From the NCBI GenBank assembly GCA_002360945.1, contig DERO01000052.1, forward strand, positions 1 to 61,772: DNA of 61,772 bases. Direction: 5' to 3'. The DNA is from Leclercia adecarboxylata. GTDB taxonomy: Bacteria > Pseudomonadota > Gammaproteobacteria > Enterobacterales > Enterobacteriaceae. The position numbers were made by a program, and so were the translations under genes. Of this stretch, positions 45,464-58,011 are shown piece by piece. Every line of letters begins with the position of its first letter. Positions within the stretch are counted from its first letter, which is position 1. Under the pieces are notes generated by a model. It ran no database searches. It saw nothing but the letters and a program-made list of their open reading frames with translations, and was not told the DNA's origin.

Positions 45464-45975
45464 CAGGCCGCACCACTCTCCAGCCGGTACACCCAGTCGT
45501 CGTACCGCACGCCGTTAATCTCATACGCCTGTTCCAGCACCTGGGTGCGCACAAAGCCCACTTTTTCTAACACCCGCACCGAACCGCCGTTATCCGCCAG
45601 CACGTACGCGTTCACCGCCTTTACGCCCACCCGAATAAATGCATATTCACAGACGGCACGCAACGCCTCGCTGGCAATTCCGCGACCCTGCGCGGCAGCG
45701 ATCACGGTATAACCAATATCGGCCTCTTCGGGATACTTAGCACTAATCTGCAGCCCAATATCCCCCAGCGGAGTGTCATCATCATGCGTGCGAATGACAA
45801 AAGTGTGCGGGGTCGTCAGGCGGGCGGCAAACAGGCGACGGGTCTCTTTTTCGGGGGCGATAGCGGCCATGTAGCGCATAATGTCGTGCGATTCACGAAG
45901 CCGCAGGAAAAAGGGCCAGTCGGAGGGCTCGAAAGGGGAGAGCGTAAGCCGGGGAGTGGTAATTGTGGTCATCAT
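45463..45975 (-). CDS. GNAT-family N-acetyltransferase (RimJ/RimL-like)
   Basis: The 170-residue protein has the fold and motifs of the RimJ/RimL branch: TPRLTLSPFEPSDWPFF at the N terminus, then GDIGLQI, the acetyl-CoA loop AAAQGRGIASEAL and the C-terminal VLEKVGFVRTQVLEQ. Its target is unknown. It overlaps the end of yfcH (TAATG), so the two are translationally coupled. K-12 has no gene here, so this is a lineage-specific addition. Confidence 0.87.
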   Translation of the reverse strand: MMTTITTPRLTLSPFEPSDWPFFLRLRESHDIMRYMAAIAPEKETRRLFAARLTTPHTFVIRTHDDDTPLGDIGLQISAKYPEEADIGYTVIAAAQGRGIASEALRAVCEYAFIRVGVKAVNAYVLADNGGSVRVLEKVGFVRTQVLEQAYEINGVRYDDWVYRLESGAA

Positions 45976-46874
45976 TACGCCTTAACTACCACATCTCCCA
46001 GGGCCTCTTCTAAATCGTACCACCGGAAGGCAAATCCGGCGGCCTCCAGCCGTTTTGGCAGCGCGCGCTGACCGCCCAGCACCAGCACGGAGGATTCTCC
46101 CATCAGCAGGCGGATAGCGGTAGCCGGGGCGCGAATTACCGCCGGGCGATGCACCGCATGCCCCAGGGCATGGGCGAACTGTTCGTTGCGGACCGGGTAG
46201 GGGGAGACCATATTGAACGGGCCGCGTAGATCGTTATCCAGCAGCCAGAGAATGCCATTCACCATATCGTCGATATGGATCCATGCCAGATACTGACGGC
46301 CATTACCGACCGGTCCGCCGAGCCCCAGCTTAAACACCGGCAGCATCTTCGCCAGAATCCCGCCTTTCGGTGCCAGCACCACCCCGGTGCGCAGCAGGCA
46401 AACGCGGGTCTTATCGCTCTGCGCTCCGCAGGCGATCTGCTCCCAGCGGGCGCAGAGTTTATGGGTAAATTCGTTGTGCGGCGGCTCCTCTTCGGTGACC
46501 ACCACTTCACCTAAATCGCCGTAATAACCCGACGCCGAACCGGAGATAAATACCGACGGCGGCGTGTCGCTGGCCTTGAACATATCTACCAGCCGCTGGG
46601 TGATAGTCCAGCGGCTGTTGCACAGCCGCTGCTTCTGTTCTTCGGTCCAGCGCTTGTCGGCGATGGGTTCCCCCGCCAGATTGATGACGGCGTCAAAGCC
46701 GTTGAGATCCTGATGCTCGGTGAGCCCTTTCCAGATATCGATGCCCGAGCCGAGTGCCTGACGCGCCTTTTCGGGACTGCGCGTCACCACCGTCAGCTCA
46801 TGGCCCAGCGTCTGTAAGCGAGGGATCAGATGCCGGCCAATCAGGCCGGTACCGCCGGTTACCAGGATCTTCAT
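45975..46874 (-). CDS. yfcH: YfcH, SDR-type epimerase family protein
   Basis: The 299-residue protein has an N-terminal dinucleotide site ([12 protein letters not shown]), [12 protein letters not shown] near 65 and a YYG motif near 115 ([12 protein letters not shown]), typical of the TIGR01777 branch of NAD(P)-dependent epimerases. The reaction is unknown. It is in the minus-strand run folX-yfcH-GNAT, 20 bp after folX. Confidence 0.94.
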   Translation of the reverse strand: MKILVTGGTGLIGRHLIPRLQTLGHELTVVTRSPEKARQALGSGIDIWKGLTEHQDLNGFDAVINLAGEPIADKRWTEEQKQRLCNSRWTITQRLVDMFKASDTPPSVFISGSASGYYGDLGEVVVTEEEPPHNEFTHKLCARWEQIACGAQSDKTRVCLLRTGVVLAPKGGILAKMLPVFKLGLGGPVGNGRQYLAWIHIDDMVNGILWLLDNDLRGPFNMVSPYPVRNEQFAHALGHAVHRPAVIRAPATAIRLLMGESSVLVLGGQRALPKRLEAAGFAFRWYDLEEALGDVVVKA

Positions 46875-46894
46875 ACAACCTCCAGGGGTTGCGC

Positions 46895-47257
46895 TTAGCG
46901 TTGCCAGCTTAGCGTCATTGAGACGGAGTCGGCATAGCGCAGCGCGTGAAGTTTATCGATCTCTACTTCAGCATAGGTGACCCAGTGATGTTCGCGTGCG
47001 ATATCCAGCACATCCTGAGTTAATTTTTCCAGCAAAGAGAAGCGGTTACTCTCGACATGTTGAATGATGCTTTTGGTGACGGTGCGGTAGTTCAGGGCAT
47101 CATTGATATCCTCACTGTCCCGGGCCTTATCGGCCGGGTAGTGGATCACCACATTAACCACGATATCCTGACGGTTAGCGCGCTCCTCTTCTTTGATGCC
47201 GATATAGGTGCGCAGGCGTAAATTTTTAATACGAATAATCGCGTCTTGCTGGGACAT
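46895..47257 (-). CDS. folX: FolX, dihydroneopterin triphosphate 2'-epimerase
   Basis: The ATG at 47257 gives the 120 residues of E. coli FolX. It is a FolB-like tunnelling-fold enzyme that epimerises dihydroneopterin triphosphate to the monapterin form, with [25 protein letters not shown] at the N terminus. A longer start at 47290 is not supported. Confidence 0.96.
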   Translation of the reverse strand: MSQQDAIIRIKNLRLRTYIGIKEEERANRQDIVVNVVIHYPADKARDSEDINDALNYRTVTKSIIQHVESNRFSLLEKLTQDVLDIAREHHWVTYAEVEIDKLHALRYADSVSMTLSWQR

Positions 47258-47308
47258 TGCAGGCTTCCTCCGTGTCATTATCGCCACCATAATACATGAG
47301 GAAACCGT

Positions 47309-47938
47309 TTATATCTGCTGCGCTTTTTGCATTGCGCGTTCGGTTGCCGGACGGGTGCGAATTCGCTCAAACCAGTTGTTCACCGCAGGCCACGACGCGA
47401 GGTCGACGCGATGGTTTTCATGGGTATTGATCCACGGCCAGCAGGCGATATCCGCGATGCTGTAGTGGTCGCCCCCCAGCCACGGCGATTTTTCCAGCCG
47501 CTTATTCAGCACGTTATAGAGCCGCTGCGTCTCGACCTGGAAGCGTTCGATGGCGTAGGGGATGGGCTGCGGCGCAAAGTGGTTAAAGTGGGTGTTCTGG
47601 CCGATCATCGGCCCCAGCCCGCCCACCTGCCAGAAGAGCCACTGCAGGGTGACGTGGCGTTCCCGTAACTCCCCGCTCAGCAGCTTGCCGGTTTTTTCTG
47701 CCAGGTAGAGCAGGATCTCGCCGGACTCAAACAGGCTCAGCGGCGCACCGCCATCGTCCGGCTCGTGATCGACAATGGCCGGGATTTTATTGTTAGGTGA
47801 AATGGCGAGAAACTCAGGGCGAAACTGTTCGCCTTTACTGATATCCACCGGCAGGATGCGGTAATCCAGCTGGGCCTCCTCGAGAAAAAGCGTGATCTTA
47901 TGCCCGTTGGGGGTAGGGGCGTAATAAAGGTCAATCAT
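47309..47938 (-). CDS. yfcG: YfcG, glutathione-S-transferase-like disulfide-bond reductase
   Basis: From the ATG at 47938 the protein has 209 residues. It has the Nu-class GST N-terminal MIDLYYAPTPNGHKITLFLEEA with the conserved Thr/Asn region, SPNNKIPAIVD and the C-terminal helix domain with SIADIACWPW. E. coli YfcG reduces disulfides with glutathione. A 51-residue upstream extension runs into the divergent yfcF promoter and is rejected. It is about six residues shorter at the C terminus than the K-12 protein. Confidence 0.95.
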   Translation of the reverse strand: MIDLYYAPTPNGHKITLFLEEAQLDYRILPVDISKGEQFRPEFLAISPNNKIPAIVDHEPDDGGAPLSLFESGEILLYLAEKTGKLLSGELRERHVTLQWLFWQVGGLGPMIGQNTHFNHFAPQPIPYAIERFQVETQRLYNVLNKRLEKSPWLGGDHYSIADIACWPWINTHENHRVDLASWPAVNNWFERIRTRPATERAMQKAQQI

Positions 47939-48019
47939 CGCAACTCCTGTCATAACAATTATTGCGGCATAGGATCGAGTATAGGTGGTGATGATAAATC
48001 GTGAGTTTTCATCAAGTGA

Positions 48020-48727
<708 letters not shown>

Positions 48728-48771
48728 TATTCCGGTATAATGGGGCAGCTTTTCGACACAAGGAGTTTCTG

Positions 48772-49323
48772 ATGAAGCTGATGTTTGCATCGGACATCCA
48801 TGGCTCGCTGCCGGCGACCGAACGGGTGCTTTCGCTATTTGACCAGAGCAGGGCGCAATGGCTGATGATCCTCGGGGATGTGCTGAACCACGGCCCGCGC
48901 AACCCGCTGCCTGAAGGCTATGCGCCTGCTGAGGTCGCCGAGCGGCTCAATGCTTATGCGTCGCGGATTATCGCTGTGCGCGGCAACTGCGACAGCGAAG
49001 TTGACCAGATGCTGCTGCATTTTCCCATCACCGCCGCCTGGCAGCAGATCCTGCTGGAGAACAGCCGCCTGTTTGTGACCCACGGTCATCTGTTTGGCCC
49101 GGATAACCTGCCCGCGCTGAATGCTGGCGATGTGCTGGTTTACGGCCATACTCATATTCCGGTAGCCGGTAAACAGGGCGACCTTATACATTTCAATCCT
49201 GGCTCGGTCAGCCTGCCCAAAGGCGGCTTTCCCCCCAGTTACGGCATGCTGGAAGGAAACCATTTGTGCGTTATGACGCTGAATGACGGCCAGGTTATTG
49301 CGCAGTCAGAGATTAATCCGTAA
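48772..49323 (+). CDS. yfcE: YfcE, metallophosphodiesterase
   Basis: The 183-residue calcineurin-like phosphoesterase has its metal ligands in SDIHGS, GDVLNHG, RGNCDSE, THGHLFG and YGHTHIP. E. coli YfcE is a Mn-dependent phosphodiesterase active on artificial substrates; the natural one is unknown. AAGGAG precedes the ATG at 48772. An in-frame extension overlapping yfcF is rejected. Confidence 0.96.
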   Translation: MKLMFASDIHGSLPATERVLSLFDQSRAQWLMILGDVLNHGPRNPLPEGYAPAEVAERLNAYASRIIAVRGNCDSEVDQMLLHFPITAAWQQILLENSRLFVTHGHLFGPDNLPALNAGDVLVYGHTHIPVAGKQGDLIHFNPGSVSLPKGGFPPSYGMLEGNHLCVMTLNDGQVIAQSEINP

Positions 49324-49378
49324 TTTACTCCTCAACAGTAAACGCGCCGCGAGAGCGCTTTAAAGAGAAGGTTTCCCG

Positions 49379-49921
49379 ATGGTGGAGCAGAGTCATTTGG
49401 CAAGTACGGAATGGGTGGATATTGTCAACGAAGACAATGAGGTAATCGCACAGGCGAGCCGCGAACAGATGCGGGCGCAGCGCCTGCGTCATCGCGCGAC
49501 CTATATCGTCGTGCATGATGGGATGGGCAATATTCTGGTTCAGCGCCGTACCGAAACGAAAGACTTTATGCCCGGGATGCTTGATGCTACCGCCGGAGGT
49601 GTGGTGCAGGCCGATGAGCTGCTGCTCGATTCTGCCCGCCGCGAAGCGGAAGAGGAGTTGGGGATTGCCGGCGTGCCGTTCGCCGAACATGGCCAGTTCT
49701 ATTTCGAAGATCCGCACTGCCGCGTCTGGGGAGGCCTTTTCAGCTGCGTCTCCCACGGTCCGTTTGCGCTGCAGGAGGAAGAGGTGAGTGAAGTCTGCTG
49801 GATGACCCCGGCTGAAATCACCGCCCGTTGCGACGACTTCACGCCGGATTCGCTGAAAGCGCTGGCCCTGTGGATGAGCCGCAATGCCAGCAACGAGCCG
49901 GTGAAGCACGAAGAAGCGTAA
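49379..49921 (+). CDS. yfcD: YfcD, Nudix hydrolase
   Basis: The 180-residue protein has the Nudix box [23 protein letters not shown] near residue 75 and the IPP-isomerase-like N terminus [12 protein letters not shown]. The substrate is unknown. yfcC, which follows in K-12, is absent; a shared terminator and convergent pta come next. Confidence 0.95.
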   Translation: MVEQSHLASTEWVDIVNEDNEVIAQASREQMRAQRLRHRATYIVVHDGMGNILVQRRTETKDFMPGMLDATAGGVVQADELLLDSARREAEEELGIAGVPFAEHGQFYFEDPHCRVWGGLFSCVSHGPFALQEEEVSEVCWMTPAEITARCDDFTPDSLKALALWMSRNASNEPVKHEEA

Positions 49922-49932
49922 CCACGCGAATA

Positions 49933-49960
49933 AAAAAGGCGACCCTCGGGTCGCCTTTTT
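49933..49960. terminator. bidirectional terminator between yfcD and pta
   Basis: AAAAAGGCGACCC-TC-GGGTCGCCTTTTT is a perfect stem with A and T runs on each side, serving both convergent genes. Confidence 0.93.
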
Positions 49961-49975
49961 ACGTTGGGGTGCTGC

Positions 49976-52114
49976 TTACTGCTGGGAAGACTGGATCGCG
50001 GTCAGGGCGATGGTGTAGACGATATCGTCTACCAGCGCGCCACGAGACAGGTCGTTCACCGGCTTGCGCATACCCTGCAGCATCGGCCCGATGGAGATCA
50101 GGTCGGCTGAACGCTGTACCGCTTTGTAGGTGGTGTTACCGGTGTTCAGATCCGGGAAGATGAACACGGTAGCGCGACCGGCAACCGGCGAGTTCGGCGC
50201 TTTGGATTTGGCAACGTCTGCCATGACTGCGGCGTCGTACTGCAGCGGGCCATCGATAACCAGATCCGGGCGTTTCTCCTGCGCAATACGGGTCGCTTCA
50301 CGCACTTTCTCTACGTCGCTACCTGCACCTGAGGTACCGGTGGAGTAGGAGAGCATTGCTACGCGCGGTTCGATACCAAAGGCAATCGCGGAGTCAGCAG
50401 ACTGGATCGCAATCTCGGCCAGCTGTTCAGCGGTTGGATCCGGGTTGATCGCACAGTCACCGTAAACGTAAACCTGTTCCGGCAGCAGCATGAAGAACAC
50501 GGAAGAGACCAGAGAGCTGCCTGGCGCAGTTTTGATCAGCTGCAGCGGCGGGCGGATGGTGTTCGCGGTGGTGTGAACAGCACCGGAAACCAGACCGTCA
50601 ACTTCGTCCTGCTCCAGCATCAGGGTACCGAGAACCACGTTGTCTTCCAGCTGTTCACGGGCAACGGCTTCAGTCATGCCCTTGCTCTTACGCAGCTCAA
50701 CCAGACGGGCAACGTAGCTTTCACGCACCACTTCCGGGTCAACGATTTCGATACCAGAACCCAGCTCAACGCCCTGAGAGGCGGCAACGCGGGTGATCTC
50801 ATCCGGGTTACCCAGCAGCACACAGGTGGCGATACCGCGCTCGGCACAGATAGCGGCGGCTTTAACGGTACGCGGTTCGTCGCCTTCTGGCAGCACAACG
50901 CGTTTGCCCGCTTTGCGCGCCAGCTCGGTGAGCTGATAACGGAAGGCTGGTGGAGAGAGACGACGGCTGCGCTCGGAGGTCGCGGTCAGGGATTCAATCC
51001 ACTCAGGATTGATGCAACCGGCAACGTATTCCTGCACTTTCTCGATACGCTGATGATCGTCAACCGGCACTTCCAGGTTGAAGCTCTGCAGGCTCAGAGA
51101 GGTCTGCCAGGTGTTGGTGTTCACCATGAAGACCGGCAGGCCGGTCGCAAATGCGCGCTCGCACAGCTTGCTGACGCGTGGGTCCATTTCATAGGCACCG
51201 GTCAGCAGGATCGCACCGATTTCCACGCCGTTCATCGCCGCCAGGCAGGCTGCAACCAGCACGTCTGGACGGTCAGCAGAGGTCACCAGCAGGGAACCAG
51301 CACGGAAGTGCTCCAGCATGTGCGGAATGCTACGCGCACAGAAGGTCACAGACTTCACGCGACGGGTGTTGATATCGCCTTCGTTGACGATGGTCGCGTT
51401 CAGGTGACGCGCCATATCGATCGCACGGGTGGCGATCAGGTCGAAGCTCCAGGTTACCGCGCCCAGCACTGGCAGAGAGCTGTACTCCTGCAGTTTAGCG
51501 GGGTCGATTTTCACCACTTTCGCTTTGGAAGAGTCGTCGAAAATTTCAGACAGATCAGGGCGGGTGCGGCCTTGCTCATCAACCGGGGCGTTTAGTTTGT
51601 TGACGATAACGCCGGTGATATTGCTGTTTTTCGCGCCGCCGAAGCTGCTGCGGGTCAGCTCAATACGCTCTTTCAGCTGTTCCGGGGTATCGGTACCCTG
51701 GGACATCACGAACACGATTTCCGCGTTCAGCGTTTTGGCGATTTCGAAGTTCAGGGACTGGGCAAACTGATGCTTGCGCGTTGGAACCAGGCCTTCAACC
51801 AGCACCACTTCCGCATCCTGTGCGTTAGCGTGATAGTTAGCGATGATCTCTTCCATCAGCACGTCTTTCTGGTTGCTGGAGAGCAGAGACTCAACGTGGC
51901 TCATCTTCAGCGGTTCAGCAGCTGGCAGATTGGAGTTTGCACGAACGATAGTGGTGGTCTGGTCTGGGGCATCGCCACCAGCACGTGGTTGAGCGATTGG
52001 CTTAAACACGCTCAGACGAACGCCTTTGCGTTCCATCGCACGGATCACACCGAGGCTGACGCTGGTCAGGCCTACGCTGGTTCCGGTCGGGATCAGCATA
52101 ATAGTACGGGACAC
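49976..52114 (-). CDS. pta: Pta, phosphate acetyltransferase
   Basis: The 712-residue long-form enzyme interconverts acetyl-CoA and acetyl phosphate. It has the N-terminal P-loop/DRTGG-type regulatory domains ([14 protein letters not shown] at the start, [17 protein letters not shown]) and the C-terminal catalytic PTA_PTB domain (about 390-710). The start is GTG with AGGATAAATC upstream. It lies 76 bp after ackA in one operon and with it sets the acetate overflow pathway and the acetyl-phosphate pool. Confidence 0.98.
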   Translation of the reverse strand: MSRTIMLIPTGTSVGLTSVSLGVIRAMERKGVRLSVFKPIAQPRAGGDAPDQTTTIVRANSNLPAAEPLKMSHVESLLSSNQKDVLMEEIIANYHANAQDAEVVLVEGLVPTRKHQFAQSLNFEIAKTLNAEIVFVMSQGTDTPEQLKERIELTRSSFGGAKNSNITGVIVNKLNAPVDEQGRTRPDLSEIFDDSSKAKVVKIDPAKLQEYSSLPVLGAVTWSFDLIATRAIDMARHLNATIVNEGDINTRRVKSVTFCARSIPHMLEHFRAGSLLVTSADRPDVLVAACLAAMNGVEIGAILLTGAYEMDPRVSKLCERAFATGLPVFMVNTNTWQTSLSLQSFNLEVPVDDHQRIEKVQEYVAGCINPEWIESLTATSERSRRLSPPAFRYQLTELARKAGKRVVLPEGDEPRTVKAAAICAERGIATCVLLGNPDEITRVAASQGVELGSGIEIVDPEVVRESYVARLVELRKSKGMTEAVAREQLEDNVVLGTLMLEQDEVDGLVSGAVHTTANTIRPPLQLIKTAPGSSLVSSVFFMLLPEQVYVYGDCAINPDPTAEQLAEIAIQSADSAIAFGIEPRVAMLSYSTGTSGAGSDVEKVREATRIAQEKRPDLVIDGPLQYDAAVMADVAKSKAPNSPVAGRATVFIFPDLNTGNTTYKAVQRSADLISIGPMLQGMRKPVNDLSRGALVDDIVYTIALTAIQSSQQ

Positions 52115-52190
52115 GATTTATCCTCTTTCGTTACCGCCGAAATCAGGCGGGCTACAAAACAGCACCGCCAGCATTGCTGGCGGTGTGGAA

Positions 52191-53393
52191 TCAGGCAGTC
52201 AGACGGCTCGCGTCTTGCGCGATAACCAGCTCTTCGTTGGTTGGGATAACCATTGCCAGAGTGGTGCCTTCTTTGTTGATGAAGCCAGACTTACCGAAGC
52301 GCGCAGCCAGGTTACGTTCATGGTCAACGTCAAAGCCCAGCACGCCCAGTTTGCCCAGGGACAGCTCGCGTACCATTGCCGCGTTCTCACCGATACCGCC
52401 GGTGAAGACCACGCCGTCCAGACGACCGTCCATCAGCGCAGTGTAAGAACCGATATACTTCGCCAGACGGTGGCAGTAAACGTCCATTGCACGTTTAGCG
52501 TCTTCTTTGTCAGCGTAGTTATCTTCAACGTAACGGCAGTCGCTGGTGACTTCGGTCAGACCCAGCAGGCCAGACTCTTTGGTCAGCATTTTGTTGATGT
52601 CTTCAACGCTCATGCCCAGGGTATCGTGCAGGTGGAAGATGATCGCCGGGTCAATATCACCGGAGCGAGTCCCCATCACCAGGCCTTCCAGCGGGGTCAG
52701 ACCCATAGAGGTATCAACGCATTTGCCGTTACGGATAGCAGAAACGGAACCGCCGTTGCCCAGGTGGCAAGTGATGATGTTCACTTCTTCAACCGGCTTG
52801 TTCAGCATTTTCGCGGCTTCTTGCGTCACGTAGAAGTGGCTGGTGCCGTGTGCGCCGTAGCGACGAACGCCGTGCTCTTTGTACAGTTTGTACGGCAGGG
52901 CGTAGAGGTAAGACTCTTCCGGCATGGTCTGATGGAACGCGGTATCAAATACGGCCACGTTTTTGTCTTTCAGGTGCGGGAAGGATTTCAGCGCTTCAGC
53001 GATGCCGATCAGGTGAGCCGGGTTATGCAGCGGTGCGAAAGAAGCGGAGTCTTTGATGCCCTGAATAACGGAGTCATCGATGATCACAGACTTGGTGTAC
53101 TTCTCGCCACCATGAACGATACGGTGACCGATAGCGGTCAGCTGAGCGGACAGTTCTGGTTTTTGTGCCAGAATAGTGTTAACGATAAAGTTCAGCGCTT
53201 CGCTGTGAGCGGCGCCTGCACCTAAAGCCGCTTCCTGTTTGCTGCCGTCCATTTTCCACTTAAGACGCGCTTCAGGAAGATGGAAACATTCGGCCAGACC
53301 AGAAAGGTACTCTTCACCGTTGATCGCATCGATGATAGCGAATTTAAGTGAGGAGCTACCGCAGTTCAGAACCAGTACTAACTTACTCGACAT
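52191..53393 (-). CDS. ackA: AckA, acetate kinase
   Basis: The 400-residue kinase belongs to the ASKHA superfamily: [11 protein letters not shown] at the N terminus, the catalytic region [11 protein letters not shown] and HLGNGGSV, and the C-terminal [15 protein letters not shown]. It makes ATP and acetate from acetyl phosphate formed by Pta, the next gene. Confidence 0.98.
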   Translation of the reverse strand: MSSKLVLVLNCGSSSLKFAIIDAINGEEYLSGLAECFHLPEARLKWKMDGSKQEAALGAGAAHSEALNFIVNTILAQKPELSAQLTAIGHRIVHGGEKYTKSVIIDDSVIQGIKDSASFAPLHNPAHLIGIAEALKSFPHLKDKNVAVFDTAFHQTMPEESYLYALPYKLYKEHGVRRYGAHGTSHFYVTQEAAKMLNKPVEEVNIITCHLGNGGSVSAIRNGKCVDTSMGLTPLEGLVMGTRSGDIDPAIIFHLHDTLGMSVEDINKMLTKESGLLGLTEVTSDCRYVEDNYADKEDAKRAMDVYCHRLAKYIGSYTALMDGRLDGVVFTGGIGENAAMVRELSLGKLGVLGFDVDHERNLAARFGKSGFINKEGTTLAMVIPTNEELVIAQDASRLTA

Positions 53394-53729
53394 GGAAGTA
53401 CCTATTATTGATACGTGGCTAAAAAAACGTCAGTGAGTCAAGGATCGTAGCGCAAGATATCGCTGACATTTATGATTAACATCATGCCCGAAGTACATTT
53501 CGGCATGACGAAAGGAATACATATGATTTTATGCCATTTTGCGCATTTTTCCGGCAATGGCATAATGTGCGATAATTTGACGAGTGAACATTCCTCGTCT
53601 AAGGCCTTTGCAGGCCGGCACAGGATACCTGATACTGGGTAGTGCTGACAAAAGTTTTTGAACGTTGTCATGACCAGTTGTGGTTTTGCACGAATTTTTT
53701 AATCTTTATATGTGAAGTTGAGGTAAGCC
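53394..53729. other. ackA-yfbV divergent promoter region
   Basis: The 336 bp must hold the ackA-pta promoters and the yfbV promoter. It is more AT-rich than the flanking genes. I find no gene and no clear operator. A minus-strand open frame at 53438-53671 has no supporting features. Confidence 0.5.
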
Positions 53730-54185
53730 ATGTCGACACCCGTGAACCCTTCCGTGAGCTTTTTTAGCCTGTTTCGCCGGGGACAGCATTATTCGAAGAC
53801 GTGGCCACTGGAAAAGCGCCTGGCACCCGTCTTTATTGAAAACCGCGTGATCCGCGCTACCCGGCACGCTATCCGCCTGATGCCGCCCCTTGCGGTCTTC
53901 ACCCTGTGCTGGCAAATTGCGCTGGGCGGACAACTCGGGCCTGCGGTGGCCACCGCGCTGTTTGCCCTGAGCCTGCCGATGCAGGGCTTGTGGTGGCTGG
54001 GCAAACGCTCGGTCACGCCGCTGCCGCCGTCGGTGTTGTCCTGGTTCTATGAAGTTCGCGGCAAGCTGCAGGATGCCGGGCAGGCGCTGGCCCCGGTCGA
54101 GGGTAAACCCGACTACCAGGCGCTGGCAGATACCCTGAAGCGGGCATTCAAGCAACTTGATAAAACATTCCTCGATGACTTGTGA
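53730..54185 (+). CDS. yfbV: YfbV, UPF0208 membrane protein
   Basis: The 151-residue protein has two hydrophobic helices (about 45-90) and a helical C-terminal tail. In E. coli YfbV (TpfB) was linked to insulation of the Ter macrodomain. It starts with GAGGTAAGCC before the ATG. A terminator separates it from yfbU. Confidence 0.93.
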   Translation: MSTPVNPSVSFFSLFRRGQHYSKTWPLEKRLAPVFIENRVIRATRHAIRLMPPLAVFTLCWQIALGGQLGPAVATALFALSLPMQGLWWLGKRSVTPLPPSVLSWFYEVRGKLQDAGQALAPVEGKPDYQALADTLKRAFKQLDKTFLDDL

Positions 54186-54773
<588 letters not shown>

Positions 54774-54784
54774 CGGAGGTTGAT

Positions 54785-55444
54785 GTGCAGTGTAAAGGTT
54801 TTCTGTTTGATCTGGACGGTACGCTGGTTGATTCGTTACCGGTGGTGGAGCGCTCCTGGTGTCGCTGGGCCGACCGGCAAGGCATCGACCATCAGGAGGT
54901 GCTGAATTTTATCCATGGCAAACAGGCCATAACCTCTTTACGGCACTTTCTCCAGGGAAGAAGCGAAGCAGATATCCAGGCGGAGTTTACCTGGCTTGAG
55001 CAGGTCGAAGCCACCGATACCGATGGCATCACCGCGCTGCCGGGGGCACTTGAGCTGCTCAGGCACCTGAATGAATCGGGGATCCCGTGGGCAATTGTTA
55101 CCTCCGGCTCGGTTCCTGTGGCCCATGCGCGCCATAAAGCAGCAGGGTTACCGGTGCCGGAAGTGTTTATCACCGCCGAGCGGGTAACGCGCGGCAAGCC
55201 AGAGCCCGATGCCTTTTTACTCGGCGCGAAGCTGCTGGGGCTGGCACCGGAAGAATGCGTCGTGGTGGAAGATGCCGCCGCTGGCGTGCTGGCAGGCCTC
55301 AACGCGGGCTGTCACGTCATCGCCGTCAATGTTCCTGCCCACTCGCCGCGTCTGGAGGAGGCGGATCTGGTGCTTAACACGCTGGAGGCGGTCGCTGTCA
55401 GCCGCACCGCCGACGGGAATGTAACAGTCACACGAAAAATGTAA
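54785..55444 (+). CDS. hxpA: HxpA (YfbT), HAD-family sugar phosphatase
   Basis: The 219-residue phosphatase has the HAD motifs: DLDGTLVDS (nucleophile Asp9, Asp11), VTSG, KPEPDAFLLG and VVEDAAAGV. The E. coli enzyme removes phosphate from sugar phosphates and sugar-alcohol phosphates. GGAGG stands right before the GTG start; a nearby ATG is out of frame. Confidence 0.95.
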   Translation: MQCKGFLFDLDGTLVDSLPVVERSWCRWADRQGIDHQEVLNFIHGKQAITSLRHFLQGRSEADIQAEFTWLEQVEATDTDGITALPGALELLRHLNESGIPWAIVTSGSVPVAHARHKAAGLPVPEVFITAERVTRGKPEPDAFLLGAKLLGLAPEECVVVEDAAAGVLAGLNAGCHVIAVNVPAHSPRLEEADLVLNTLEAVAVSRTADGNVTVTRKM

Positions 55445-55455
55445 TCCCATGATAT

Positions 55456-55480
55456 AGCCCCACATTGTTGGGGCTTTTTT
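55456..55480 (+). terminator. hxpA intrinsic terminator
   Basis: AGCCCCA-CATTGT-TGGGGCT followed by TTTTT, 12 bp after the stop codon. Confidence 0.92.
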
Positions 55481-55521
55481 ATGGCACTATCGGCTTCACT
55501 CTCTTCTGACAAGGATCTGTT

Positions 55522-57354
55522 TTGAACGGTGAACTTATTTGGGTTTTAAGCCTGCTCCTTATCGCGATTATTCTGTTTGCGACCGGCAAAGTCCGCATGG
55601 ATGGCGTGGCCCTGCTGGTGATTGTGGCTTTTGTCCTCAGCGGCACCTTAACCCTCCCGGAAGCCTTTTCAGGCTTTAGCGATCCCAACGTTATCCTGAT
55701 TGCCGCCCTGTTTATTATCGGCGACGGCCTGGTGCGTACCGGCGTGGCGACCAGCATGGGCTCCTGGCTGGTCAGCGTGGCGGGCAACAGCGAAACCAAA
55801 ATGCTGATCTTTCTGATGCTGACCGTCGCCGGGCTGGGAGCGTTTATGAGCTCCACCGGGGTGGTGGCAATCTTTATTCCGGTGGTGCTGAGCGTCTCCA
55901 TGCGTATGCAGATCTCACCGTCGCGCCTGATGATGCCGCTCAGCTTCGCCGGGCTTATCAGCGGCATGATGACGCTGGTGGCCACGCCGCCGAACCTGGT
56001 GGTCAACAGTGAACTGCTGCGTGAAGGCCTGGAAGGTTTTAGCTTCTTTAGCGTCACGCCGCTGGGGCTGGTGATCCTGGTGCTGGGTATCATCTATATG
56101 CTGCTCACGCGCTTTGCCCTGAAGAGCGATAAGCAGGATAAACCCCGCGACGGCTGGAAGCGCCGCACCTTCCGCGATCTGATCAAAGAGTATCGCCTCA
56201 CCGGCAGGGCCCGCCGCCTGGCGATCCGCCCCGGCTCGCCGCTGATTGGCCAGCGCCTGGACGATCTGAAACTCCGTGAGCGCTACGGGGCCAACGTCAT
56301 TGGTGTGGAACGCTGGCGTCGTTTTCGCCGGGTCATCGTAAACGTTAACGGCGTTTCGGAGTTTCGCGCCCGGGACGTGCTGCTGATTGATATGTCCTCG
56401 GCGGATGTCGACCTGCGCGACTTTTGCAGCGAACAGCTGCTGGAGCCGATGGTCCTGCGCGGCGAGTACTTCTCCGATCAGGCGCTGGACGTGGGGATGG
56501 CGGAAGTGTCGCTGATCCCCGAGTCGGAACTGCTTGGCAAAACCATCCGCGAAATAGGCTTTCGTACCCGCTACGGTCTGAACGTGGTGGGGTTAAAACG
56601 CGATGGCGTGGCGATGGACGGCTCGGTGGTGGATGAGCCCCTGGAGCTGGGGGATATCTTCCTGGTGGTGGGCAACTGGAAGTTGATCACCCAGCTGGGC
56701 CAGCGAGGCCGTGACTTTGTGGTGCTGAACTTACCTATTGAGGTCAGCGATGCGTCACCTGCCCACAGCCAGGCACCACACGCCATTTTCTGTCTGGTGC
56801 TGATGGTTGCCCTGATGCTGACCGACGAAATCCCGAACCCGGTGGCGGCGATCGTGGCCTGCCTGCTGATGGGGAAATTCCGCTGCATCGACGCTGAAAG
56901 CGCTTACAAGGCGATCCACTGGCCCAGCATCATTCTGATTGTCGGCATGATGCCTTTCGCGCTGGCATTGCAAAAAACCGGCGGGGTCGATTTGGTGGTG
57001 AAAGGGCTGATGCAGCTGGGAGGCGGTTACGGCCCTTATATGATGCTGATGTGCCTGTTTATCATGTGCGCCACCATCGGGCTGTTTATCTCCAACACCG
57101 CGACCGCCGTGTTAATGGCACCCATTGCGCTGGCGATGGCGAAATCAATGGGGGTATCGCCTTATCCCTTTGCGATGATGGTGGCGATGGCCGCCTCAGC
57201 CGCCTTTATGACGCCGGTCTCGTCACCGGTGAACACCCTGGTGCTGGGGCCGGGCAAATACAGCTTTAGCGACTTCGTGAAGCTTGGCGTGCCCTTCACG
57301 ATTCTGGTGATGGTGGTGTGCGTGGTGATGATCCCGGTCTTGTTCCCGTTTTAA
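55522..57354 (+). CDS. yfbS: YfbS, SLC13/DASS-type transporter with RCK_C domains
   Basis: The 610-residue inner-membrane protein has two membrane halves (about 1-195 and 410-610), each with a Ser/Asn-Thr motif ([30 protein letters not shown]). Between them lie two TrkA-C/RCK_C regulatory domains (about 210-400). It is probably a sodium/anion symporter; the substrate is unknown. The start is TTG, supported by AAGGA and by homology. Confidence 0.94.
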   Translation: MNGELIWVLSLLLIAIILFATGKVRMDGVALLVIVAFVLSGTLTLPEAFSGFSDPNVILIAALFIIGDGLVRTGVATSMGSWLVSVAGNSETKMLIFLMLTVAGLGAFMSSTGVVAIFIPVVLSVSMRMQISPSRLMMPLSFAGLISGMMTLVATPPNLVVNSELLREGLEGFSFFSVTPLGLVILVLGIIYMLLTRFALKSDKQDKPRDGWKRRTFRDLIKEYRLTGRARRLAIRPGSPLIGQRLDDLKLRERYGANVIGVERWRRFRRVIVNVNGVSEFRARDVLLIDMSSADVDLRDFCSEQLLEPMVLRGEYFSDQALDVGMAEVSLIPESELLGKTIREIGFRTRYGLNVVGLKRDGVAMDGSVVDEPLELGDIFLVVGNWKLITQLGQRGRDFVVLNLPIEVSDASPAHSQAPHAIFCLVLMVALMLTDEIPNPVAAIVACLLMGKFRCIDAESAYKAIHWPSIILIVGMMPFALALQKTGGVDLVVKGLMQLGGGYGPYMMLMCLFIMCATIGLFISNTATAVLMAPIALAMAKSMGVSPYPFAMMVAMAASAAFMTPVSSPVNTLVLGPGKYSFSDFVKLGVPFTILVMVVCVVMIPVLFPF

Positions 57355-57373
57355 AGAGCGGGATACGGTTTTG

Positions 57374-57405
57374 CAGGCCGGGTAAGGCGCAGCCGCCACC
57401 CGGCA
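57374..57405. repeat. REP element between yfbS and yfbR
   Basis: GCAGGCCGGGTAAGGCGCAG with CCGCCACCCGGCAA forms a REP stem-loop between two convergent genes. Confidence 0.83.
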
Positions 57406-57411
57406 ATAAAA

Positions 57412-58011
57412 CTACAAGGGTGAATCCTGACTGATCTCATCCAGCGACAGCTGGAAGCTTGGGACAAAGACTTCCATAAAGTAGTCCATCTCCTCGCTGC
57501 GACGGGCCTCCAGCGTCTTTTCCAGGCGGGTTTTTGCCAGTAAAAACTCGTGATTGCCAGCCGAAAGCTCCTCCAGACATTTCAGGTAGGCGCAGAGCGC
57601 GTCGGCCTGCTTGACGATCAAATGCTCCTCTTCGCTGTAGCTCTGCTCGTTAATCAGCGGCTCGAAGATATCCCGCAGCTCATCCGGCACCATATCGACC
57701 AGCTTTTGCTGGGCAATTTTCTCAATCGCTTTGTACTCCTGGGCGATTTGCGAATTGAAGTACTTCACCGGCGTCGGCAGATCGCCCGTCAGCACCTCGG
57801 AGGCATCATGGTACATCGCCAGCAGGGCGATACGTTCAGCATTGACCTGGCCGTTGAACTTGCGGTTCTTGATGGCCGCCAGCGCGTGGGCGACCATGGC
57901 AACCTGCAGACTGTGCTCGGAGACGTTCTCGGTGCGCACGTTACGCATCAGCGGCCAGCGGTTAATCAGTTTCAGACGGGAAAGATGGGCGAAAAAATGA
58001 CTCTGACTCAT
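57412..58011 (-). CDS. yfbR: YfbR, 5'-deoxynucleotidase
   Basis: The 199-residue HD-domain enzyme has its metal ligands in the N-terminal [17 protein letters not shown] and in [12 protein letters not shown]. It dephosphorylates deoxynucleoside 5'-monophosphates, including dUMP formation routes in dcd/deoA mutants. It follows alaA at 95 bp on the same strand. Confidence 0.96.
   Translation of the reverse strand: MSQSHFFAHLSRLKLINRWPLMRNVRTENVSEHSLQVAMVAHALAAIKNRKFNGQVNAERIALLAMYHDASEVLTGDLPTPVKYFNSQIAQEYKAIEKIAQQKLVDMVPDELRDIFEPLINEQSYSEEEHLIVKQADALCAYLKCLEELSAGNHEFLLAKTRLEKTLEARRSEEMDYFMEVFVPSFQLSLDEISQDSPL

Noticed and set aside
52026..53225. Plus-strand open frame of 399 codons
   Set aside because: Antisense shadow of ackA and the start of pta, with no recognisable motif.
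53438..53671. Minus-strand 77-codon frame upstream of yfbV
   Set aside because: Located in the ackA-yfbV promoter region, no ribosome site and Cys/Met-rich random-looking product.
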